Shown here: piece after piece, positions 35,557-47,500 of the stretch | Layout: each line of letters begins with the position of its first letter | Position numbering within the stretch: the first letter of the stretch is position 1 | DNA from: DT-110 sp030148525 | Lineage (GTDB): Bacteria > Bacteroidota > Bacteroidia > Chitinophagales > Saprospiraceae | DNA: 64,000 bases | Reading direction: 5' to 3' | NCBI GenBank assembly: GCA_965227445.1 | Contig: OZ245751.1 | Span: forward strand, 4,650,001-4,714,000 | Made by a program: the position numbers and the translations under genes | Notes under the pieces: model-generated | The model's input: the letters and a program-made list of their open reading frames with translations, nothing else | The model's database searches: none | Told to the model about the DNA's origin: nothing

Positions 35557-38500
35557 TTATTCCTGAATGACCATGGTCCTGGTCAATTGTCCTTCGTCCG
35601 TACGCAAGGTGTAATACACCACACCCAAGGTTAGTTGATGAGCATCCACCACAACCTGATTGAATCCGGCTGCATAATCACCGCGAATACGGTGCAGTAA
35701 GCGGCCGCGTGCGTCCCGGAACTCGATTTCCGCTTCGCCGGCTACCGGCAGGTAAAAACCTACCGTAGTGCTGGTCTGGAAGGGGTTGGGAGCGTTTTGT
35801 AGCAGTTGCAGGGCTTCGCGTGCCGGGTCCTCGCTTTGCAGGTGCAGAGCCACATTCAGGCGTTCCCCCGTACGTTGATCGTATGCTTCTGCTACCGTAA
35901 GTCGGTTGGACAACTGCAACAGATCGGCAGCACGCATATCTTCCGTCAACGTTCCTTCCAGCCGGAATAAGGTAATTGGCCCCTCACCCATTGGCTTCAC
36001 ATGGTGGTAGCTAGTCGTTAACATGCCTTGCTCCGGGAACCAGCCATAGTGTTCGGCTGAAATCGACACGGGGACTAAAGTCACATCCTCCCACTTGGTA
36101 TCCGACCACTGCAGGGTAAATTGATAGCCACTGACCTCCGACAGCTTTGGTGCCACGACACCAATACTGACCCGGTCACCCGCCTTCAACTCATCCGGAG
36201 TCTCCAGGTTCAGGTTGAAGGTCCGGTTTGACCGCGGCTGAACAACAGCGAGAGCCGAACCATTGACATCACCAATCTTGATCGCTACGAAAGATGCATC
36301 GATCTCCCCTTCCAGGTTGTTGATGTTCTTCACTTCCGGGAAGGGTTCCGCAAATGGATTGGCCGGGTTGCGGAAGCTATACGAAGACTCCACAAAACGC
36401 CAGCTGGTATTATTGCGAAAATCCGTTTCCACATTCAGAATAAGTTTACGCAGCTGAATGAGATCCAGGGTAGTTACCGATCCTGATTTGTTCACGTCGG
36501 CGGCCAATAGCTTGTACGGGCCATCCAATGGTCCCATTCCCAGTATGTGCTTTTGCATGAGCACCATATCGTAGGTCGTCACCCCTTGTTGCGCATCGGA
36601 ATCTTTCAGTGGTGTCACTGAGAAATCCAGGCCTTCCTCCAAACCCGTAAAGGAATAATCGCCCTCTTTGCCAGTCAGGTATTGACGCGACCGGGCGCCC
36701 GACAAGGAAATCGCCACATCCGCTACCGGAAAGCCTTCTTCCGTAGCGATCGCACCGGCAACACCACCTTCACCTTCTCCGGTAGAGCAGCTGCCCATGT
36801 TATCGTCAACCTGTACCGTAGTCAGGCAGAAGTCACCGTTACCTGCGGCATCCCAAGCGTATACTTCTACTTCGATCAGCTGACCAGCGTCTTCGCAGTT
36901 GAAGGTAACACCAGTCTGGTCAGCATCTACCTCACCGCCTACGCGGTTGATAGAGAACTTGGTCACTTCGCCATCTTCACCCTGACCGTTACAGTCAAAG
37001 ATCGGAGAAGCGAGGAAGTCAGAAGCCCATACAGCCATAGCAGCGCCGGTAGAATCTTCTTCACTTGGCATCAGCTCAATAGACAAGCCGTTGATACAGA
37101 TCGGAGCAGGTTCCTTGCAGTCAACTACATCGAATACTACATCTTCCGTGATCAGGTTACCACAACCATCGTTGGCAGTGATCACCAGGCGGTGCTGACC
37201 CTGTGGGTAGCGAGAAGAGAAGATTCCGGTAGCAGGATCGTGGTTTGCAGTTACGTCAGCATCAACGGTACCGTCGTTACCAACATCCAGACGTACAGTG
37301 ATAGTCACATCTTCTACGTCGTCGGTGCACAGATCAGTAGCCGTGATAGAGAATTCTACCGGACCAGCGCAGTCTTCGTTGCTGATTGAGCAGAAGGTAT
37401 CTTCACCAGTGATCGTCAGTTCAGGATCAACATCATCGTATACAACGATGTGCTGCGTGTACTGCCAGTAACCGAAGCTACCGTAGCGGAAATCCGTGTC
37501 GTCACCCTGTACGTTACCCGAGATGTCGCTATCCGTTTGGTCTCCGTCGTTCGCCCAGGTGCTCCCGTTACAACCACGGCAGCTGGCACCGATTCTTCCG
37601 GGTGAATAGCCTTCGTAATACTCTTCCGTAGAAGGATCGTTATTTCCGGAAACTACGTTCCACCAGTAATCTTCGATGTAATCGGGCGTAGCGGGATCGT
37701 CCGCCGAGTTGTTGTCAGCCGAAGGATCGGAATCATTATCGTAGTACACCGTATCGGGTAATCCATCGGCAAAGTTGCGCTTCACAATGACGTAGATATC
37801 TTCGTCACCCGGATCGTCGTCCCCATCAGGATGCGTTGGGTTCTCTTCGTTCCACCCGTCCCAGTCTCGGGATACGATGGTAGGCTGAGCTTCTCCGTCG
37901 TATTCGCACCAGTTGATAACGCGGTAGGTGCGGAAGATTTTGTAGCAAGCATCGGGATCCTGCGTAGCAAAGAATCGCTCATCTTCGCTGGATACAGCGA
38001 TCAGATCGCAAGCTTCTTCAGCGAATTCAACGCCGTTGATCTCAACATCGTCGCCGCAGTCAGCAGCCTGGTCGGCAGGGAATTTAACCCAGTAGTCGTG
38101 GTGAGCTACTACGTTAATTACTTGCTCACAGATAGCAGATCGCTCTTCGTTATCAGTACCCAGGTTCTTAACGGCCTGGAACTGGCGAGTGATGGTTCCG
38201 AATCCGCAGCGGTCCAGATCTTCGATCGGATCGAGGTCTACGATTTCGATATTGCTACAGTTGCTGAAAGGTACAGCAGGCGTACCGAAGCTGCTCAGGT
38301 CTTCCAGTGCAGGATCATTGCAGAACGTGGTAGCGCCTTGGAGATCAGCACAGATAGGCTCAACCTTGTCTTCGATGGTCAGCTCCATCCAGCAGATGTT
38401 GGTATTAGGCATGGCCATGCCGGTCCATGGATCAACTGCGTTATCAGTACCGCGCAGTTCGATCAGCACTTCGGCAGCCAGGTCACAGCAGAAGAATTCG

Positions 38501-41500
38501 ATGTAATCAGCCCACTCGGTGTAGAATACACCATCCTCTTCAACCAGATCATCCATGTCGAAGTTGCCGGAATCGATGCACTCCTGAGGAACTGCACGAC
38601 GTACGTGCAGGCTTTCCAGTGCGCAGTTATCCCAGGAACCTTCGTCGATGTCAGCGGCAAAAACTTTAGCGTAGCCTTCAGTGCTCAAGGAAACATTCAG
38701 GTCATCATCGCACTTCATTACCGGAGCGATCTGGTCTTTAACGGTAAAGAAGGTTACCCCTTTGGCGCTGTTGTAGCAACCATCAAAGGCCTCGACCACC
38801 AAACCGTACACACCAACGGGGATGCCGGCGGCCATGCCGTTGATCATCGGGAAGTTGGTCTCGCGCCAGATGGTATCGCCAGTTGGGATGCCGTAAGCGA
38901 TTTCTGGTCCGAATTGCCAGATTTCCACAGAGTAATCAGCAATTTCACAATCCTCAATGTCGAATCCGAAGGTAGACTTCAGGTCTTCCAGATCGATAGA
39001 GAAAGCAGCCGTGCAATCAACCGGACCGGTCGACAGGGTAGTAGAATAATCCGTGCTGTAGGCATAGCCGTACAGTTGATCTGCGCCGGTATCGCCGGGA
39101 GAAAAAGAAACGTTGCGGGCATTATCCTTGAACTCAGGCGCATCGAAGTCACCGATCTTGATCAGCACGGTATCCACGGGAACAACCTCCTCCGCACACC
39201 AATCAAACACACTGATCACACGCTCGATCTTCACGCCCTTACCATTGCAAATCGGGAACTCCTGTTCATCCGTCCGGACACCGAAACTGCAATCTACTTC
39301 ATTCAGGTATAGGGTATCACCAAAGGCATTGATCCAATACGGCCATACATTCACCGCTTCGTCCACCACACTGCAGGCTTGCACCATAACTGGTTGCTCT
39401 ACAAAGTGAAGATCTTCCAGAGCCGGACGGATAAAGACAATCACCTGTTCGGCGGTAACCTGCCCGCCTTCGGGGCCCTCCGCTACGAAGGTCCGGATAA
39501 GTTTAGCAAAATAGTCGTCTTCACAATCTCCAAACTGTACTTCGTCGGTAAAGTATTGATCGGCCAGCGTAGCACTACAGGCATCGGCAAATTCCGCCGA
39601 CCCAATGTAGTATTCACTGGCAGGGTCAATGGTTTCGGCATTGTCTTTCACCCAATCGAGATCGTTACAGAACAAGGTATCGATCACAAAATCGGTATCC
39701 TCCAGCACCGGAGCGGCTTTGTCTTCCAGCAACAAATGTCCCCAGCGCGGTTCACATTCTTTATTTACCGTTTCTACCAGGAAGCGGATATTTCCATCCA
39801 CAAACTGGCTCGCATCGAGTTCCGTTGGCCGGTAGAACACGCCATTTAGCCCATCCGCCGTGAACCGGTAGTAGCCACCTAACGGATAGGTCGGGAAATC
39901 ACATTCCGGATAGTATTGTTGGAGCAATAATCCAGGCTCAATAGTCGCCGAGCAGGATTCATCAGCAACTACGTTTACTTGACCGAAAGCAGCAAAGGCA
40001 GCAGCCTTTTTCCAGCAATCCCCAATATTCGTTTCCCCATCGGGATCGTCGTATGACTCGTCCGTCTCGTAGCTGTCGTCCGACATGTCCATGGCCATAA
40101 ACTGTTCGCCATCCAGGAAATAATCAGACACGGGTTCGCCCTGGTAATTGACGGCCAGGCCACTGGCTTTGCTATTGAAGGTAAGGTTGAGGCCCGCAAC
40201 TTCATCAATCTTTTCGGGAGCCACTTCCACAACGTAGCGCACCAATACCTTTTCCCCGGGCCATAGCAAGCCGGTTCCGGGCGCAAAAAGCAAGGTATCG
40301 CTATTACCGTTGAATTGTTCATTGATGAGAGGGTACAACTGAGGAGCCGCCGGAACGGTGAAAAAGCCGGTCAGATCATCGTATCCCGTTTCAGTAAGTT
40401 GAGGTTGCTGTCCTTGCGTATCGCCATTCTGGCCGATCAGTTGTGGCGTGCCGACTACCGATACAAACGCTCCACCGAAGGCATCGGCAAAATCTACCCC
40501 CATCTGAATGTGCTCCAATGGCACACCCATCTGGTAATCCATATCGCTTCCGGCCGTATTCTGGATGCACGCATCCACGATCACGTTAAAATGCCCGCAC
40601 GTCTCGCTTTCCGGGTAATTTACGCCCACGATCTTCTGGACTACTTCAATGTTGGGCTCTTGTACCCAACCGGCGTCGAGACGAAGCTCCGTCAGCGTAT
40701 CCGGGTACCCGTAAATAGTCGGCACATCTCCCAGCCCATCTTCGCTGACTGGCAACCCTTCGGTCAGCAGGTCAGGTATCGAAACCTCCATCCACGGATC
40801 GGGATCGCTATCCGAAGCGTTACTCTCGATATTATCCGGAACAGTCAACACTTTCCGTAGAGGTGTTAAGGCGTAGCGCGGTATACCCGCAGCACCAACC
40901 GTTACGGTATCGGCTTTGGTAAGGTCGTAGACTGTGCCGTCCTCCCCTTCTACGCTGGCCATTCCGGTATTCTCTTCGTTGGCGTATTTCAGAGGCACCA
41001 CCCGGAAGTTACCTTCCTGGAGGCCGCAGAAATAGTAAATGCCATCCTCGCCTTCACCCTGTTGGCCAGTAGCTGAGCTTTTAAGGTATTTGCGGTCATC
41101 TTCGGTTCCAAAGACCCCGTCTTCACCGTACCAGATCAGCACAAAGTCGACCTCATTCACCCCCGACTCAGGAGTGTGAACCCCCGTATTCGGTGCATCT
41201 GTAAAGGCCTGGTCACCGCGTATGTCATTGTCCAGCCAGGTGTAATTACCCAGTTTGGCAACGGGCAGGTAGTAGTCCTCCACCTCTCCGCCAACCAGCA
41301 GGTTCGCGGGGGTAACATCAGCGGGTTCGGTTTCGCAATTCAGGCGGAAACGAGCCCGGATCGCACCATCCGCAAAGGTGGCATTTGCCGGTACTACAAA
41401 GCACAACCGCAAGCCGGTAACCTCTCCTTTTTCGAGGTACACGTTCTGCTGCTCAATGACTTCGTCCCCTTTTTTCACGAAAGTGAGGCGATCGCTTTCG

Positions 41501-44500
41501 CTAAAAATACCGTCACCCTCAAAATCAATCCAGGCACTCAAGTACACCTCATCCCGAACCAGCTCCGAAGTATCAATAGCCGTATAGTCGATCTCAATGC
41601 AGGCTTCGTAACCCGGCACTAATGGTGTCGGGAAGCGCACACCCTGTTCGTCATTACCAGCCTCCGTACAGGTGCCGTGGACGTAATTCGAGGCTGTTCC
41701 ATCATCGCCCCCAGTAAACAGGCCGGCCATTGTTTCCGGGTTACCATCGCGCTCGGCATCAACACAGGCTCCCAGGTATTTACCGGGTTGTAATATATGC
41801 TGCGGACCATTGCTTTCCTCCAGGGTGGTATAGGTATCGGGCAAGTCCCCGTAATCAATACCGTTGAACGCAAAGTCGTAAGTCTGATCGTAGGTAGAGT
41901 CGGCAAATGCATTGAATGATTGCCCCGGAGGCAGGTCGGTCAGACCATCTTCCAGGAGCGGTAACTGGCGAACATTATCCAGTAGAAACATGGTTTGTAC
42001 CGAATCCAATGCTTCAAACCGGAATAAATCGCCGTCACTATCGCTATCGGCGGCAACACCGTCGACCATCACCCGGCCGGGGGTCATATCTTCAGGTGTA
42101 TACACCACTAATTTGTACATACTGGTATCGTTGGCCAAGAGGCCACAGAAATAGTAGCGGCCATCATCTCCGTGCTCTTCGGCCTCCGCATTCTTACCGA
42201 GACCGGTCGTGTCCCAGGTGATGAAGTCATCAGCGGTATAGAACTCTTCGTCCTCACCAGCGTGGATCAATTTGACCGGTACCCCGGCAATACCCGGTTC
42301 ACCAGAATCCTGTTGGCCATTGTAGTTATAATCATTCCATACCAGGTTACCGATCTTCCCGAGTGGCACGATATAGTCTTCCACCTCTCCACCAGTGATC
42401 GGACCGACCGGTGGCATATCGGGTTCGCACCCCATTCGGAAACGGAAATAACCATTCGCATTCGGTAAAACCGCATTTTCCGGCACAATGAAGCAGGCGA
42501 CGAAGGAGCTGTCGACCGCCTGATCCAGCACCAGATTGGTGGATCCCACCAGGTTTTGCTGTTCGAAAACGGTGGGGCCGTAGCTCAACCAGGTAATCTG
42601 ATCCTCGGCCGCCAGGCCACCCTCCCCATCCGTATCCATCCAGGCGTTGATGTAGGCCTGGTCGGGACGGACAAAGCCATCCAGATTTTCGTTCGTAAAG
42701 GTATACTGAATACGCACTTTGGCTGTGTCTCCCGGTACCAGAGGTGTCAGGAAGGTAATTCCATTCTCATCATTAGTATCCCCCATGGCATCCCCGGTCG
42801 GTGTTCCGTCCCGCTCCGAATCAATACCTGAGCCCAGGAATTTATCAGGCTGTACCGTATGTTCGGCGGGCTCTTCCGGAAAGTCCTCGTCAGTACCGTA
42901 TTCGGGAGGCAGATCACCGAAATCCGATTCGGTAAAGGCGAAGTCGAAGGTCTCATTATAGGCGGTATCCGGAAACCCACCAAAGGATCCCCCCTCATCA
43001 ATAAGGCCGTTTTCATTTTGCGGAAGCGTAGTTACATCGTCCAGTAAGAACATCACCTGTACCTGCTCCACGGCATCGGGTTCGGGGAATCCCTGCCCGT
43101 CGCTATCAGTGGAGTCCGTAGCGGCTATCTGGTTGGCTTTACCCGGCAAGTAGTCTTCCGGAGTTGTCACCAGAATTTTATACATGGAGGTGTCGTTTTC
43201 CAGCAGGCCACAGAAGTAGTAGCGACCATCAACGGGGGCATTTTTACCGACCCCGGTGGTATCGGTACTCACAAAGTCGTCGGGGGTATCAAACGCCCCA
43301 TCCTCACCGGCGTGGATCAGGGTGACCACTACCTCGTTGATCCCCGGCTCACCCGTATTCTGCAGACCGTTATTGCTGTAGTCGTTCCAGACCAGGTTAC
43401 CAACTTTAGCCAGTGGGCGGAAGTAATCCTCCACTTCTCCGTCAGGAGCGCCGCCGGCAGGCTCGAGACCACCATCACAACTCAGGCGGAAGCGGGCAAA
43501 CAAACTGCCATCGGCGAATTCCTCAATACCGTCGTAGTCGGGCACCACAAAACAGGCAACCACTTGATTATCGGTTACCGGCCCCGCGGGCAAACTAAGA
43601 TTGCGCGTGGACGCAAATTCCGATCCATCCAGACTGATAAACCCGACAGTATCCAGATCGGTAAAGGTGCCATCACCATCAAAGTCCATCCAGGCATTCA
43701 GGAACCCGGGCGTACCCGAAGGTAGCGTATAGGTGATGCGAATACAGGCAGTATCACCCGGAATCAGGGGTGTCAGGAACTCGATGCCGTCTTCGTCGTC
43801 GCCACCGCGCTCTTCCTCACAATCACCATAGGCTACGCGCCCGGTATTTCCATCATCGCCATTTTCGTAGTAACCAGCGTAGGGATCGGGTTGGCCATCA
43901 TCGTCGGAATCGACACAGGAGCCAAGTCGTTTATCCTGTTGTACATTGTGCCAGGCACCTTCCTCCCCGGTAGTACCGTACGTATCGGGCAGGTCGCCGT
44001 AGTCGCGACAGCCCGACAGGATCTCCACGTAGTAACAACCCCGGTTTTCTTCATCGTAGAACACCATTTTCAGTTCTACGCCCTCCGGTACATCAAAAAT
44101 GCTGTCCGGCAGTTCGGTCAGGTCACCCGGTTGGTAGGTGACGCCGTATTCTAGTCCGCCCTGCACAAAGAGTTGCTCGACGGAGACTGGATCGTTTTCT
44201 GTAGGTCCGGAGGTACATTTCTGAATGACCAGGGTATAGGTATTTGCCCCGGCTTCCTCATCGCCTTCCCTATCACCTAATTTTTCTTTCTCAACGGTGA
44301 AGGCAAGCAGTTCGACCTGGTCGTCATTTGGGTTCTCTACATCGTTGGAGATGCAGTTCTTCTCCACAGAGGAGGTGGTATAATCACAGTTGGCCGGATT
44401 CAGACCAAGATCGAATGTTCGGTTGTCCTCGTTAGCTACCAATTCCTCCAGTGGGGTCATCCCCATCACGAGGTCGGCATCACTATCGAGCGCGTCGTCA

Positions 44501-47500
44501 CCACCCAGGTCCGGATCAACCGGCGAACTGGTCTCGGGGATCGTCTCGTAATCAAAAACCAGGTAGTAGTTCCCCGGATCGAGATTGGGGAAGAGGTAGT
44601 ATCCCGGGAAGCCCGACTGATCGAAGCCGGTAACGGTAGAATCGACCTTGACATCATCGCCATTGCCTTTTGCCATATCGGTTGATTGCCACAGCACCAC
44701 TTTAACACCGTTAATACCATCAATGGGTGGCTCGTTCTGGACACCGTCGAGATTGCGGTCCATCCAAACGTAATCACCGATCTGAGCTTTTGGATCTTCT
44801 TTGATGAGAATCCCCACCTTATTTGGTTCTGCTACCAAGAAGCGCTCCATGTTATCCATGCGGATGCCCTGATAAGCAAAGGAGTTCCAGGCTATTTCAC
44901 CCACTGGCGATCCAGCTGGAGCGACCATCGGCCATTCGAGGACCAGTTTCTCGCCTTTTCCGATGGAGCGGCCTTCCTTGAATTCGATTTTGATGGCCTG
45001 GACATTGGCCAGGTCAGCCGGTGTAGTTGTGGTCCAGTTCGGGCCGGTACAGGGCGAAATCCCCAGCGGGTTACCCGAACCATCCTTCAATGCATCGCGA
45101 CAAGGGCTCTGCTCTACGGAGTAGTAGATCAAGTAATCGTCGTTCATTAGTGAAGGACTACTCAGATCCATGTTCACACGGGGTGTATCAGCCAGGTTAG
45201 GACGCCAGGCTGACTCCCGGTCGGCATCGACCGACACGCCGATATCACCTATCCAGGGCAGGATATCGATCAGCACGAATTCATCCACGGCTACGTTACC
45301 GATGTTACAGATTTCCAACCGATAATCGGCCGATCCACCTTCGAAGGTCTGTCCGATGCCGTTGAGGTTCATCGCATCCGGTGGCTTGGGGCCATCGGGA
45401 TCAAAAAACTTGAACTCATTGTCGCATTCTCCTTTGATGCCTTTGCGGGAAGAAACCTGAGCGAGTTTCAGCACCGTAATATTATTGGAGCAATCGCGCA
45501 CGATGTAGTCGTTTCCGCCTGACCGGCGCGGCTCTACGTTGGGATTATTACCACTAACATCAACCTCAAAGCAGTTCTGAATAGTTACTCCTGCATCGAC
45601 CCCTGGTTTCACCATTGCCCGGAATGTAATCGTGAAGGGCTCCGTGGTAGCTTCACCGGCTGGTGCTCCCGGTAATTCGTCCCAGGTCCAGGTCAGGGTA
45701 TTATTGCCGGCATCGTAGGTAAAGGTAGCTCCGGGGTCTGCATCCGGATCGGGCAACTGAATACCGTTGGTCTCCGGATACTCAATGGAACCCTCGATAA
45801 ACTCCAGTTGATTGGGTAACTGATCGGTCACCGACACATTTTGCACGGCGAAGGGGCCCGCATTGTCAAAGGTCAGGGTGTATTCGATTTCCTGGGTAGG
45901 AAAGCGCTGGTTATTGCCGGTAAAGCTTTTGTTAGCATTAACGGGACCTACTGAATTGACATTGAGAGTATGGCACTCCGAGGGTGAATCCATGCGGATG
46001 TTATCCCCCATGCCGGCGACACTTTCCGCCGTGATATCAAAGCAGTTCTGGTAATTGCCCACCGCCCCTTCGTCGACCGTAATGGTGTAGGTAAGCTCAT
46101 ACTGGTCGTTATCTCCGGTATTTTGTGGTGTCGGATCCCCCGGGAACACCAGGGCTCCAAAATCCCAGGTTAATTCCCCATTTACTTCCGTAAAAGATAC
46201 ATCATTGGCGTTCCAGCCCGACAGGTCGGTCAGGGTTGAACTATAACCGGTCACCTGAAAATCCTCAAAAGTGAGCCCCGCGGGCAACTGATCGGTAACG
46301 ACGAGGTTAGTGGCATCGAAGCCGCCGTAGATGGTCCAGCCAATGGTATACTCCACCGTTTCTTCCGGAAAGATGCGGTTATTCGGCAGGTCGATGTCGC
46401 GGTTTGTTTTGGCGAGCCCGTTAGGGCCTGCCTGCAGTACCGGCACATTCACACAGTCGCGCAGGGTACTACCGTCACTGGCCGAAGTACAATCATCGAG
46501 TTGGTTGCCATTCAGCTGGCCATCAATATCGAAGCAATTCGAACGATTCGACATGATCATATCGGCCACGGTGGCCTGAAAAGAGATCGTGTATTCCTGG
46601 CAAGGTGTGGACGCAGGGAGGTTTCCGATATTCCACACCAGGGTGGTGCTGCCGTCCATATTGGTAGTAACAGCCGGATCAGCAGGGTCACTGCTGAAAC
46701 CGGTATAGCTGTAAGAGCCAGCTACTAGCTCGAGGCCGGCCGACATCTCATCGGTAACAACCGTATTCGTCAGTGGATCCGGTCCGCAGTTTTCGAACGA
46801 CAAGGTGAAGGTGACCACATCGCGAGGGTAGTACCCATTGCGGTCACGTGATTTTTGGACCCTCTGAATACCTACTTCCGGGTCGCGGACGACCACCGAT
46901 TTAGAACAATTCCCGGAAGGCGTGACCGGACTTGCGTCAAAAGTAGCCGAAATGGTCGGGTCGATATCCAGGCAATCAAAATCGGGGCTACCTCCACAAT
47001 CCACACAGTCCAGGCCATCACCGATTCGGGGATTAGCACCGGAGATGGTACTGCCATCGGTGCCAGTGCTGGAAACAGTATAATCGATCTCGATCAGGTT
47101 GTTGACCGGCATGAAGTTATCCGGCACGGGATCATTAAAGGCGTATTCAAAACTAATTATATACTCACCGGCCCCCAGAGCAGGCGTCGCATTGCTGGTA
47201 GTATTGGTAGTAAAATGAATAGAGTAGGGCCCTCCAAAATTGGTGGTATAGGTCAGGGTAGCTGACAGTCCCGTCTCCAGGTCAGAAGCTCCTAATCCAT
47301 CGGTAAATAGTACATTGGGCAAGGCGGCTACCTCCATGGCCGGAGGAATGACCAGTGAGTAGGTAAAGTCCTCCAGTTCCGCCAGGGTAGAACTGTTCTT
47401 ATACGAGATGCCCAGTGTCCCCGATTCGCCAATCGTGGCAGTAGAAAGGGTTGGGGTAATACAGGAAATGCTCGGCATCGGGGGCGGGGGGCTTTGCAAA

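Noticed and set aside
37831..39312. 493-codon ORF on the plus strand
   Set aside because: It lies fully opposite the giant gene, whose composition keeps stops rare on the other strand. The translation has no recognisable motif or signal.
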